DNA from: Oscillospiraceae bacterium
GTDB lineage: Bacteria > Bacillota > Clostridia > Oscillospirales > Ruminococcaceae
DNA: 64,000 nucleotides
Assembly: GCA_017847835.1 (NCBI GenBank)
Contig: JAGASH010000005.1
Location: 434,001-498,000, forward strand
Reading direction: 5' to 3'
Below, piece after piece: positions 45,664 through 54,338 of this stretch. The stretch's first letter is position 1. Each line of letters opens with the position of its first letter. The position numbers and the translations under genes are program-made. The notes under the pieces are model-generated. The model did no database searches. It was not told the DNA's origin and saw only the letters and a list, made by a program, of their open reading frames with translations.

Positions 45664-46530
45664 ATGGATATTATAACAGTGATTATACAGGCGGTTGTGC
45701 AGGGACTTACGGAGTTCCTTCCCGTGTCAAGCTCGGGACATCTCTCGGTTGTTCAGCACATCACGGGCGTCAACGGTGAAGCCGCGCTGATTTTGTCAAT
45801 CGTGCTTCATCTGGGAACGCTTGTTGCTGTCTGCGTTGCGTTTCGCAAGACAATCTGGGGTATGATAAAGGAATTTTTCCTCACGTTCCGCGATATCTTC
45901 ACGGGAAAATTCTCGTGGAAAAAGATGAACGCAAACCGCAGAATGATGTTTATGGTGATAATCGCGACGATTATCTTAATTCCCGCTTACCTTTTCAAGG
46001 ACTTTTTCACGGCGCGTCAGGGCGACGGAGATATCATTTTCGAGGGCGCGGCTTTCCTGTTCACGGCAATGCTTCTGTTTATGTCGGACAGGTGCGGAGG
46101 CTTGAAAACAGGCGAACAGATGACCGTCAAGGACGGCGTTATCGTGGGACTTTTCCAGTGTGTTGCACTGTTTCCGGGAGTTTCGCGTTCGGGCTCGACG
46201 ACTGCCGCGGGACTTTTCTGCGGACTTGAAAAAAACACGGCGGTTTCGTTCGCGTTTATTCTCGGTATCCCCGCAATTCTCGGCGGAAGCGTCCTTGAAA
46301 TCGGCGAGGCTGTGAAGAGCGATATCCAGCTCGACTGGCTTGCGCTCGGTGTTGGATTTTTCATCGCGGCGGTTGTCGGATTTTTAGCAATAAAGCTGGT
46401 TAAATGGCTTCTCGAAAAAGACCGCTTCAAGATTTTCGGTATCTACACCGCGATAATCGGCGCGGCTTGTATCGCGGGCGGTATCTGGGAAAACGTCACG
46501 GGAAACACGCTCGCTTCCCTTTTCGCATAA
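45664..46530 (+). CDS. uppP: Undecaprenyl-diphosphatase
   Basis: 288 aa integral membrane enzyme of the BacA type that dephosphorylates undecaprenyl diphosphate so the lipid carrier can be reused in wall synthesis; also gives bacitracin tolerance. Start ATG 45664 with GAAAGGT upstream. Both catalytic motifs are present: GLTEFLPVSSSGHL near the N-terminus and FPGVSRSGSTTAAG (about 175). About seven to eight membrane helices. Confidence 0.97.
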   Translation: MDIITVIIQAVVQGLTEFLPVSSSGHLSVVQHITGVNGEAALILSIVLHLGTLVAVCVAFRKTIWGMIKEFFLTFRDIFTGKFSWKKMNANRRMMFMVIIATIILIPAYLFKDFFTARQGDGDIIFEGAAFLFTAMLLFMSDRCGGLKTGEQMTVKDGVIVGLFQCVALFPGVSRSGSTTAAGLFCGLEKNTAVSFAFILGIPAILGGSVLEIGEAVKSDIQLDWLALGVGFFIAAVVGFLAIKLVKWLLEKDRFKIFGIYTAIIGAACIAGGIWENVTGNTLASLFA

Positions 46531-46562
46531 TTACTTCGACTACATAACTTTGGGGTGAAAAA

Positions 46563-49397
46563 ATGGCAGAGAAAAAATCGGGTTCCCGAACAACGGGTTC
46601 TACGGGGAAATCAAAATCCACATCGGCTGCGCGTTCCAAAAAGGCGCTTGAAGAACAGCGTCTGCGCGAAGAAGCGCTCCGGAAAAGCAGACAAAAGCGG
46701 AAAATCGCGTCGGTTGTCCTGCTTGCTGTCGGAGTTGTGCTTTTGCTTATCGCGATTATTCCCGGCAGCGAGGGCTGGCGCGCGCTCCACGATGTAATGC
46801 ACGGGCTTTTCGGTATTCCCGCGTACACCGTCGGACCGCTTATGATAACGCTTGCAATTCTCATTTCGTCAAGCCGTCCGAACGCAGCCGCAACAGCTTG
46901 GAAATTCGTTTTCGCGCAGCTTATCCTCTGCGCCGCGCTTGAAATCTTCATCACGGGCAAGGTAAACGGAGAGAATTTCGGCGATGTTGTCGTGAAGCTC
47001 TATCAAAACGGAGTAAACTTCGCAGGCGGCGGATTTTTCGCGCTGTTCCTCGGAGTGCCGCTTTTGTTCCTCGGACAGCTCGGCGCTGGCATTATCATCG
47101 TGATAATTATGCTTGTGTGCATTTTGCTGATGATTGATATGCCGCTCAACGAGATTTTCGGGAAAATCGGCAAGGGCGTGAAAAGCGCGGGCACGAAAAC
47201 CGCTCAGGGTATCGAGCGACGTCGTGAACAGTCAGCGGTGCTCAATCAGGAGTATCGTCGTATTCACGAGGAGGAAAAAGAGCGCAGACGTGCTGCCGTT
47301 CAGACAACTCAGAAAATCGAGCGCGATTTGCAAAAGGACGTGAAAAAACGCGCTCAGCTTGAAGATATGAAGGACGTTGTGGGAAGCGTCGGGAAAACGG
47401 GCGCGCCCGCTCCCGCAAAGGAACAGCAAAAGCCCGAAAAACGTCCCGCCGTAAATATCCCGCCCGAACGCGACAATTCAAAGGTTCTCGAAGAACAGCG
47501 TCAGGACTCGCGCGATTATCACGAGGCACTGAAAAAATATATGGAAAAAAAGCACCCGATTTTGCGCGAGCCCGAACAGCCCGACCCCGAGCGCTTCGTG
47601 GACAACGACGCGGATTTGGTGCCGATTGTCGAGGCTCTGGACAAGCTCAACGCGGAAAAAGGTCCTGCGCGTGTGTCGAAAATCATCGACGCTCCGCGTG
47701 AAAATATCGTTTATTCAGATGATTTGAAAAAGCCGCGCGTTGTTCCCGAAAAGATTTCCTCAAAAATTATCGACGAGATTTCCGAGGTTGACGAGGGCGA
47801 GCTTCCGTTTGATTTGGACGACATTGTTGACGAAGCCGAGCCTGTCAAAAAAACCGAGCCTCCTGCAAAGCCTGTTGTACAGCAGCCCGTCCGTGAGCCC
47901 CGCGAGAAGCAGCTCACCCTTTCGGACGTGTACACCTTGCCGCCTATGACGCTTCTGAACGAGGTGAAAAAGCCCGCGAAGCCCGACGATATCGAAAACG
48001 AAATCCACTCAAACGCACAAAAGCTTGTCGACACGCTCAAAAGCTTCGGTGTTTCGACAACGTTCCTCGGAGCTTCAAGAGGTCCTTCCGTAACGCGCTA
48101 TGAGCTTCAGCTTGCCCCCGGAGTAAAAATCTCGAAAATCACGACGCTTGCCGATGATGTTGCGCTTAATCTCGCGGTTTCGGGAGTGAGAATTGCGCCC
48201 GTGCCCGACAAGGCTGCCGTCGGTATCGAAATCCCGAATAAGGTCAAGGAAACCGTGTTCTTCCGCGAGCTTGTCGATAACGAGAACTTCAAAAAGACCT
48301 TCCCGAACAAGCTCGACAGCGTTCTCGGAAAGGACATCAGCGGTGAAACTGTGCGCTGCAACGTGTCGAAAATGCCGCATTTGCTGATTGCGGGAACGAC
48401 AGGCTCGGGAAAATCCGTCTGCGTGAACTCAATCATAATGAGCATTCTGATGAAATCCACGCCCTCTGACGTGCGCCTGATAATGGTTGACCCGAAGCAG
48501 GTCGAGTTTATGATGTACAACGGTATCCCGCATTTGCTAATACCTGTTGTCACCGACCCGAAAAAGGCTGCGGGCGCGCTTGCGTGGGCTGTGACCGAGA
48601 TGGAAAACCGCTATACGCTCTTCTCCGAGAACAACGTGAGAAATATCGACGGCTATAACGAAATGGTTGAAAAGGGCGCGATTGACGGCGAAATTATGCC
48701 AAGAATTGTCATTTTCATCGATGAGCTTGCCGATTTGATGATGGCGTCGCCGAAAGACGTTGAGGACAGCATTGTCCGCCTCGCGCAAAAGGCAAGAGCC
48801 GCGGGTATGCACCTTGTTATCGCAACGCAAAAGCCCACGGTACAGGTTGTCACGGGCTTGATTAAGGGCAACATTCCGTCAAGAATTGCGCTTATGGTGG
48901 CTTCTCAGGTGGACAGCCGCGTTATTCTGGACGCGTCGGGCGCTGAAAAGCTGCTCGGAAACGGTGATATGCTGTATATGCCGGTCGGCTCTCCGAAGCC
49001 GATAAGATTGCAGGGCTGCTATGTTTCCGATGATGAGGTTGAACGCGTTGTCGAGTTCATCAAGCAGACATTCAGTGCGGAGTACGACGAGAGCATTATG
49101 GCTGAAATCGAGCGCCAGACTGAGATTGTCACAAGCAGCGACAAATCCTCGGCTTCCGATATTTCCGACGGCGACGACGCTGACGAGAAGCTTGACGAAG
49201 CGATTGAATTTGTCGTGACCGCGGGACAGGCAAGCACCTCTGCTCTTCAGCGGCACTTGAAGCTGGGCTATGGCAGAGCCGCGCGATTAATCGACACAAT
49301 GGAAAAAATGGGAGTTGTCGGACCGTATGAGGGCAGCAAGCCGCGCGCTGTTCTTATGACGAAACAGGAATGGTATGAGAGAAAATTAAGGAATTGA
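46563..49397 (+). CDS. ftsK: FtsK/SpoIIIE DNA translocase
   Basis: 944 aa. Basic N-terminus, four membrane helices (about 45-200), a long acidic/charged linker (about 215-490), then the motor: LTLSDVYTLPPMTLL, the beta domain, and Walker A GTTGSGKSVCVNS (about 610). Walker B is VIFIDELADLMM. The gamma winged helix is at the C-terminus (FVVTAGQASTSALQRHLKLG). It pumps DNA at the division septum and, as SpoIIIE, into the forespore. One copy is seen and lies near tepA as in Bacillus spoIIIE. Confidence 0.97.
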   Translation: MAEKKSGSRTTGSTGKSKSTSAARSKKALEEQRLREEALRKSRQKRKIASVVLLAVGVVLLLIAIIPGSEGWRALHDVMHGLFGIPAYTVGPLMITLAILISSSRPNAAATAWKFVFAQLILCAALEIFITGKVNGENFGDVVVKLYQNGVNFAGGGFFALFLGVPLLFLGQLGAGIIIVIIMLVCILLMIDMPLNEIFGKIGKGVKSAGTKTAQGIERRREQSAVLNQEYRRIHEEEKERRRAAVQTTQKIERDLQKDVKKRAQLEDMKDVVGSVGKTGAPAPAKEQQKPEKRPAVNIPPERDNSKVLEEQRQDSRDYHEALKKYMEKKHPILREPEQPDPERFVDNDADLVPIVEALDKLNAEKGPARVSKIIDAPRENIVYSDDLKKPRVVPEKISSKIIDEISEVDEGELPFDLDDIVDEAEPVKKTEPPAKPVVQQPVREPREKQLTLSDVYTLPPMTLLNEVKKPAKPDDIENEIHSNAQKLVDTLKSFGVSTTFLGASRGPSVTRYELQLAPGVKISKITTLADDVALNLAVSGVRIAPVPDKAAVGIEIPNKVKETVFFRELVDNENFKKTFPNKLDSVLGKDISGETVRCNVSKMPHLLIAGTTGSGKSVCVNSIIMSILMKSTPSDVRLIMVDPKQVEFMMYNGIPHLLIPVVTDPKKAAGALAWAVTEMENRYTLFSENNVRNIDGYNEMVEKGAIDGEIMPRIVIFIDELADLMMASPKDVEDSIVRLAQKARAAGMHLVIATQKPTVQVVTGLIKGNIPSRIALMVASQVDSRVILDASGAEKLLGNGDMLYMPVGSPKPIRLQGCYVSDDEVERVVEFIKQTFSAEYDESIMAEIERQTEIVTSSDKSSASDISDGDDADEKLDEAIEFVVTAGQASTSALQRHLKLGYGRAARLIDTMEKMGVVGPYEGSKPRAVLMTKQEWYERKLRN

Positions 49398-49398
49398 A

Positions 49399-51258
49399 AT
49401 GTACAGAAACGATGAAATGATGAAAAAGCTGGACGAGTTCCTGCTTGATGTGCAGAAGCCGTCACGCTATATCGGCGGTGAAAGCGGAAGCGTTTTCAAG
49501 GATAAGGAAAACGTGGACGTGAGGTTTGCGTTCTGCTTCCCCGACACCTATGAAATCGGTATGTCCCACCTCGGAATGAAAATCCTCTACGGGCTGAAAA
49601 ACCGCGTGCCTAATTACTGGTGTGAGCGCGTTTTTATGCCGCTTCCCGATATGGAACAGAAAATGCGCGAGCGAAATATACCGCTCTACGCGCTGGAGAG
49701 CCTCGACCCTATCAAGGACTTCGACTTTATCGGCTTTACGATACAGTACGAGCTTTGCTACACGACAATCCTCGAAATGCTGGATTTAGCGGGAGTTCCC
49801 GTCCTTGCAAGCGAGAGAACGTCCCTCACACCGATTATAATGGGCGGAGGACCGTGCGTGTGCAATGCCGAGCCGCTTTGTGACTTCTTTGATTTGTTCG
49901 CAATCGGTGAGGGCGAGGAGATGAACCTTGAATTAATGCGGCTTATGGAGGAGTGCAAGAAAAACGGCTTGACAAAGGCTGAGTTTCTCGAAAAAGCCGC
50001 GCAAATCGAAGGAATTTACGTTCCGTCGCTCTACGACATTTCCTACAATGAGGACGGCACTGTGCAGAAAATCACGGCGAAAGCGCCCGCTCCCGAACAG
50101 GTGAAAAAGCGCGTTATCAAGGACTTTGACAGCGTTTATTCGCCCGACAACTTTGTCGTTCCGTTCACCGATATCGTTCACAACCGAGCTGTTGTCGAGG
50201 TGCTTCGCGGGTGTATACGCGGCTGCCGCTTCTGTCAGGCAGGTTTCATCTACCGACCGTTCCGCGAGAAAAAAACCGACACCGTTCTCAATCAGACAAA
50301 AACGCTCTGCGAGAACACGGGCTACGACGAGGTATCGCTCTCGTCCCTTTCCACAAGCGACTTCTCGGACATCGAGGGCTTGCTCTCCACGCTCACCGCG
50401 TACACCTCGAAAAACCGCATAAATCTCTCGCTTCCGTCACTGCGCGTTGACCGTTTCAACGAGAAAATCTTCGAGGAAATCTCGTCCGTCCGCAAGAGCG
50501 GTCTTACCTTCGCGCCCGAAGCTGGAACTCAGCGTCTGCGCGACGTAATCAACAAAAACATCAAGGAAAGCGACGTTCTCAAAGGTGTGAAAATTGCTTT
50601 CGAGGGCGGCTACACCGCGATTAAGCTGTACTTTATGCTCGGACTTCCGACTGAAACCGACGACGATATCCGCGGAATTTACGCGCTTGCAAAGACGGTT
50701 ATCGACGAGTATTACCAGAACCCGAACCGCAAAAAAGGCAAATCTCCGAGCGTTTCCGTGTCGCTTTCGACGTTTATCCCGAAGCCGTTCACGCCGTTTG
50801 AATTTGAGCCGCAGGCAAGCGAAGCCGAAATCAAGCGCAAGCAAAAGCTGATGACCGATATCTGCGTTGACAAAAAAATCAACATTTCGTGGTCGAAATA
50901 TGACGTGTCGCTGCTGGAAGCGGTTCTTGCACGCGGTGACAGACGCGTGGGAAAAGCGATTTATCTCGCGTGGAAAAAGGGCTGCGTGCTGGACGGCTGG
51001 GACGAGTATTTCGATTTCGGCAAGTGGAAAGAGGCTTTCGCGGAGTGCGGGCTTTCGATGAGTTTTTACGCGAACAGAACGCGTTCCTATGAGGAAATCG
51101 CGCCGTGGAGCCATATAAATATGCTCGTTTCGCACGACTTTTTCGTTGAGGAAAACAAGCGCGCGCACGAGGGAACCACTACTCCGAACTGCCGCGAAAA
51201 GTGCTCAAACTGCGGCGTAATCAAAAATATCGGCGGCGAATGCTGCAAGAAAATCTGA
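49399..51258 (+). CDS. B12-binding-type radical SAM protein (TIGR03960 family)
   Basis: 619 aa. An N-terminal B12-binding-like Rossmann region contains FCFPDTYEIGMSHLGMKILY. The radical SAM core has Cys272, Cys276 and Cys279 (EVLRGCIRGCRFCQAGFIYR). The C-terminus is Cys-rich (CREKCSNCGVIKNIGGECC), suited to a second Fe-S or Zn site. In Clostridia this gene is nearly always followed by the TIGR03936 gene, as here. Chemistry unknown. It starts two bases after ftsK with AAGGAATTG upstream. Confidence 0.93.
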   Translation: MYRNDEMMKKLDEFLLDVQKPSRYIGGESGSVFKDKENVDVRFAFCFPDTYEIGMSHLGMKILYGLKNRVPNYWCERVFMPLPDMEQKMRERNIPLYALESLDPIKDFDFIGFTIQYELCYTTILEMLDLAGVPVLASERTSLTPIIMGGGPCVCNAEPLCDFFDLFAIGEGEEMNLELMRLMEECKKNGLTKAEFLEKAAQIEGIYVPSLYDISYNEDGTVQKITAKAPAPEQVKKRVIKDFDSVYSPDNFVVPFTDIVHNRAVVEVLRGCIRGCRFCQAGFIYRPFREKKTDTVLNQTKTLCENTGYDEVSLSSLSTSDFSDIEGLLSTLTAYTSKNRINLSLPSLRVDRFNEKIFEEISSVRKSGLTFAPEAGTQRLRDVINKNIKESDVLKGVKIAFEGGYTAIKLYFMLGLPTETDDDIRGIYALAKTVIDEYYQNPNRKKGKSPSVSVSLSTFIPKPFTPFEFEPQASEAEIKRKQKLMTDICVDKKINISWSKYDVSLLEAVLARGDRRVGKAIYLAWKKGCVLDGWDEYFDFGKWKEAFAECGLSMSFYANRTRSYEEIAPWSHINMLVSHDFFVEENKRAHEGTTTPNCREKCSNCGVIKNIGGECCKKI

Positions 51259-51269
51259 GGTGAAGCGAA

Positions 51270-51899
51270 ATGCCAAACGTAAACACGCGCGTTTTTTTCA
51301 GCAAAACCGACCGCGCAAAATATATCTCACACCTTGATTTGTACCGCGTTTTTCAGCGCGCGATTATAAAATCGAAGCTGCCCGTGTGGTACACCGAGGG
51401 CTTCAACCCGCGCCTGTACATTCAGTTTATGCTGCCGCTGTCGCTCGGACAAGAGGGCTTGCGCGAGGCTGCTGATTTCCGCTTAACCGAGGAAATCCCG
51501 CCCGAAGAAGTCACCGAGCGGCTCAACGCTTCCCTGCCGCTCGATTTGCGGATAACCGAAACCTCTGTGCCCGTGATGAAAAACACCGACATTGCCGAGG
51601 CGGAATACAAAATCGAAGCCGAGCTTTCGCGGGAGAAATTCGCGGAATTTGCTCAAAGCGAGAAAATTCTCGTCGAGAAAAAGACGAAAAAGGGAATTTC
51701 CGAGGTTGACCTCAAACCCAATATCAAAAATCTCGAAATCAGCGATAAAATCACGCTTCGGCTTCCTGCCGGAAACGAGTTTAACCTTAATCCCGCGCTG
51801 CTTTTTGAAGCGTTTGAGAAATTCTCGGGCGAGAAAATCAGCCGCATAAAAATAACCAGAACAAGGATTTTTGCTAAAAATGGTGAAGAGTTCAAATAA
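51270..51899 (+). CDS. Radical-SAM-linked protein, TIGR03936/DUF2344
   Basis: 209 aa. Begins RVFFSKTDRAKYISHLDLYR followed by AIIKSKLPVWYTEGFNPRLY, both characteristic of DUF2344. No Cys cluster. It is the accessory partner of the preceding radical SAM gene (fused to it in some species). In many Clostridia RNase G and the L21/L27 genes follow; they do not here. Confidence 0.93.
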   Translation: MPNVNTRVFFSKTDRAKYISHLDLYRVFQRAIIKSKLPVWYTEGFNPRLYIQFMLPLSLGQEGLREAADFRLTEEIPPEEVTERLNASLPLDLRITETSVPVMKNTDIAEAEYKIEAELSREKFAEFAQSEKILVEKKTKKGISEVDLKPNIKNLEISDKITLRLPAGNEFNLNPALLFEAFEKFSGEKISRIKITRTRIFAKNGEEFK

Positions 51900-51946
51900 T
51901 TTCGGCTATTTTCAATAAAATTTCAGATATTTTTTAGTAAAATTGC

Positions 51947-51975
51947 TTGATTTTTCGTGGGAAATGTGATACAAT
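51947..51975 (+). promoter_or_regulatory. Sigma-A-like promoter of the SGNH hydrolase gene
   Basis: TTGATT (51947-51952), 17-bp spacer, TACAAT (51970-51975). Confidence 0.75.
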
Positions 51976-52009
51976 ATGAATATTAACAGTAAGGGGGAAA
52001 TGTCAGAAT

Positions 52010-52891
52010 ATGGCAAATCCAAATTACAGGGGAAAAAAGCCGACGCCTAAAATTCCGCGCTCGATTATCGTAATATACATATTGATGATAATCGTTCTTC
52101 TGGGAATTTGCGCGGGCGTCTTCATCGTCTTGTTTTCAAGCTCAACCGACGACGCGAAAAATTCATCGTCGTCAAGCAGCGTTTCTTTGATTGTGACTTC
52201 AAGCAGCTCCTCTTCATCGAGCAAACCCGAGATACCCGAAAGCAGCTCCGATGACATTATTTACACAAGCTCCGATGAAACAAGCTCCGAGAGCAGTTCG
52301 ACAAGTTCGGAGATTTATTGGAGCGAAACGTATGATTTGAGCTTCTTCGAGGACGATTTGTTCATCGGCGACAGCATTTTCACGGGACTTTACCTCTATC
52401 CGGACTATCTCAGTATGTCACAGGTTGCCGCGGGCGTTGGTCTTACACCATACGGCGCGATGAACAAAACGCTTGACGACAAGGGTATGACGGCTGTTGA
52501 ATACGCTGCGACAAAGCAGCCAAAGCGCATTTTCATTATGCTCGGCAGCAACGCTATGGCAGGAACCGACCACAGCGGTCTTGAAAGCAGTTATCGCGAG
52601 CTTTTGAGCAGGCTTATGGGAGTTTGTCCGAACGCGGATATCTGCTGTATTTCCATTACCCCGACAGCCCGCAAGAACGATTACCCGAGAATTGACAACA
52701 GCGAAGTGCGCGAGGTAAATAAGCACATCAAGAATATGTGCTCGGAGCTCGGGCTGAAATACTGCGACCTGTACAGTATCATAAGCGACGAGGACGGCTA
52801 TTTTCTCGACGATTTTGCAGAGGTTGACGGAATGCACTTTAAAGGCAGAACCTACGCGGTTATGTTGTCTGAACTTCAAAGAATAATGTAA
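52010..52891 (+). CDS. Membrane-anchored SGNH/GDSL-type hydrolase
   Basis: 293 aa. A basic N-terminus and one membrane helix (about 20-45) lead outside to a Ser-rich low-complexity linker (about 48-105). The SGNH domain follows: block I FIGDSIFTG (Ser nucleophile, about 120), a weak block III IMLGSNAM (Asn), and block V DGMHF with Asp and His (about 273-276). Substrate unknown; O-deacetylation of wall sugars or secreted glycans is the usual role. The stop is 18 bp before the lipoprotein gene. Confidence 0.85.
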   Translation: MANPNYRGKKPTPKIPRSIIVIYILMIIVLLGICAGVFIVLFSSSTDDAKNSSSSSSVSLIVTSSSSSSSSKPEIPESSSDDIIYTSSDETSSESSSTSSEIYWSETYDLSFFEDDLFIGDSIFTGLYLYPDYLSMSQVAAGVGLTPYGAMNKTLDDKGMTAVEYAATKQPKRIFIMLGSNAMAGTDHSGLESSYRELLSRLMGVCPNADICCISITPTARKNDYPRIDNSEVREVNKHIKNMCSELGLKYCDLYSIISDEDGYFLDDFAEVDGMHFKGRTYAVMLSELQRIM

Positions 52892-52909
52892 AAGAACAGG
52901 AGTAACAAA

Positions 52910-53395
52910 ATGAAAAAAGTTTTATTATCGGTGATTACAGCAGCGCTTGTGTGCAGTCTTTGCGGCTGCGGCTCGTCAAACGGCGGCTCTTCGACATCAA
53001 CAAGCAGCGTTTCTCAGAGCACTCTTTCCGCTAAGGAAAAGACCGAAAAGCTGCTCGGAGCGGTTGAATTCCCGTCAATGGTTGAGATATCCGAGGATAA
53101 GCTCGATATCTATTTCGGTATCTCCGAGGACGAGGTTTCGGAGTATTCCGTGTACATCTGCGGCTCGGCTGCAATGCCCGATGAATTCGGAGTTTTCGTG
53201 GCAAAGGACGCGGATATCGCCGCTAAAATCAAGGAAGCAGCCGAAAAGAGAATTGAAGCGCAGAAAAAGACCTACTCGGACTATAAGCCCGATGAAATGT
53301 ACAAAATCGACGACAGCTTTGTAAATGTAAACGGAACAACCGTTTCTTACGCGATTTGCGCGGATAATGCAAAGGCAGCCGAAATTCTCAGATAA
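52910..53395 (+). CDS. DUF4358 lipoprotein
   Basis: 161 aa. Signal peptide with lipobox (LCGC, Cys20), a Ser/Gly/Thr linker (about 22-45), then a compact domain with FPSMVEISEDKLDIYFGISE and EYSVYICGSAAMPDEFGVFV, typical of DUF4358. Function unknown. A second lipoprotein of similar plan lies at 61628-62260. Confidence 0.85.
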   Translation: MKKVLLSVITAALVCSLCGCGSSNGGSSTSTSSVSQSTLSAKEKTEKLLGAVEFPSMVEISEDKLDIYFGISEDEVSEYSVYICGSAAMPDEFGVFVAKDADIAAKIKEAAEKRIEAQKKTYSDYKPDEMYKIDDSFVNVNGTTVSYAICADNAKAAEILR

Positions 53396-53415
53396 TCCGA
53401 TAAAGAGGTGAGCTT

Positions 53416-53793
53416 ATGGGTGTTGAATGTGCCGTTATTGCGGGATTGTTCATATTGTTTTTTCTGACTTTTATCTGCACGAAACGCAGACAATGGGCTT
53501 GGGCAACGCTTCCGCTGCTGCTTGTGCCGCTGACCGATATCACAGTTGAACTTCTGCTGATAAAGGCGCTTAATGTTGAAGTAACGGCTTTCGGAGCAAT
53601 TCTCGCGCTGGTTATCGCGGTTGCGATATCGGCTGCGTGGATTGGATTTCTGGCGGGACATCTCGACCATAAGCGCTATAAGGCAAGCTATATCAGTATA
53701 ACAAACCTGTTTAATGTTGCGCTCGCAGCAATTGTTATCAGCAATATTCTCTCAAAGGCAGCGCTTGACGCAAGCCTTCCCGTAAACATCTGA
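53416..53793 (+). CDS. Small integral membrane protein
   Basis: 125 aa with four hydrophobic helices (about 3-22, 30-50, 60-85, 95-118) joined by short basic loops (TKRRQW, DHKRYKASY). No recognisable family. Ribosome site AGAGGTG. Lies between the DUF4358 lipoprotein and the DUF1273 gene and is probably cotranscribed with them. Confidence 0.7.
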   Translation: MGVECAVIAGLFILFFLTFICTKRRQWAWATLPLLLVPLTDITVELLLIKALNVEVTAFGAILALVIAVAISAAWIGFLAGHLDHKRYKASYISITNLFNVALAAIVISNILSKAALDASLPVNI

Positions 53794-53803
53794 CAAACGC
53801 GAT

Positions 53804-54292
53804 ATGTATTCAGTATCATTCACGGGATATCGTCCCGAGAAAATGCCGTTTCCGAGTGAAAGTCACCCGCTTTGCGAAAACCTCAAAAAACGGCTTCGGG
53901 AAACAATCGAGCAATGCATAAAAGACGGCGCAGACTGCTTTTTCAGCGGAATGGCACGCGGCACGGATATGTGGTGCGCGGAGATAGTGCTGGAGCTGAA
54001 AAAGAGCTACCCGAACATAAAGCTCACCGCGATAATTCCCTGTCGGACGCAGACAAACGGCTGGACTGACAGCGAAAAACAGCGCTATGACAGCATTATC
54101 AAGGAGTGCGCGGCAGTTGTGTGCGTAAGCGAAAGCTACACGAAAAGCTGTATGATGAAGCGAAACCGCGCGCTTGTAGATTGCTGTGACCTGCTGATTG
54201 CGGTTTTTGACGGGCAGAAAGGCGGCACGGCAAACACCGTGAGCTACGCGAAATCAAAGTCGAAGAAAATCATCACGGTTTCACCCGAATAA
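53804..54292 (+). CDS. DUF1273/YpsA-like SLOG-fold protein
   Basis: 162 aa. Starts SVSFTGYRPEKMPFPSESHP and contains FFSGMARGTDMWCAEIVLEL, AAVVCVSESYTKSCMMKRNR and LLIAVFDGQKGGTANTVSYA, the SLOG/YpsA Rossmann pattern whose GxxGG-like loops bind nucleotides or NAD-like ligands. YpsA of Bacillus affects cell division; related SLOG proteins sense nucleotide signals. No clear ribosome site precedes ATG 53804. Confidence 0.87.
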   Translation: MYSVSFTGYRPEKMPFPSESHPLCENLKKRLRETIEQCIKDGADCFFSGMARGTDMWCAEIVLELKKSYPNIKLTAIIPCRTQTNGWTDSEKQRYDSIIKECAAVVCVSESYTKSCMMKRNRALVDCCDLLIAVFDGQKGGTANTVSYAKSKSKKIITVSPE

Positions 54293-54301
54293 ACATTATT
54301 T

Positions 54302-54338
54302 CCCTCTTGTCCGAATAGAATGGACAAGGGGGATTTTT
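54302..54338 (+). promoter_or_regulatory. Terminator-like hairpin that includes the ribosome site of the symporter gene
   Basis: CCCTCTTGTCC (54302-54312) pairs with GGACAAGGGGG (54322-54332) with one G-T pair; ATTTTT and then ATG 54339 follow. The 3' arm contains the Shine-Dalgarno AAGGGGG, so folding would both hide it and act as a weak terminator for the upstream gene. Confidence 0.75.
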
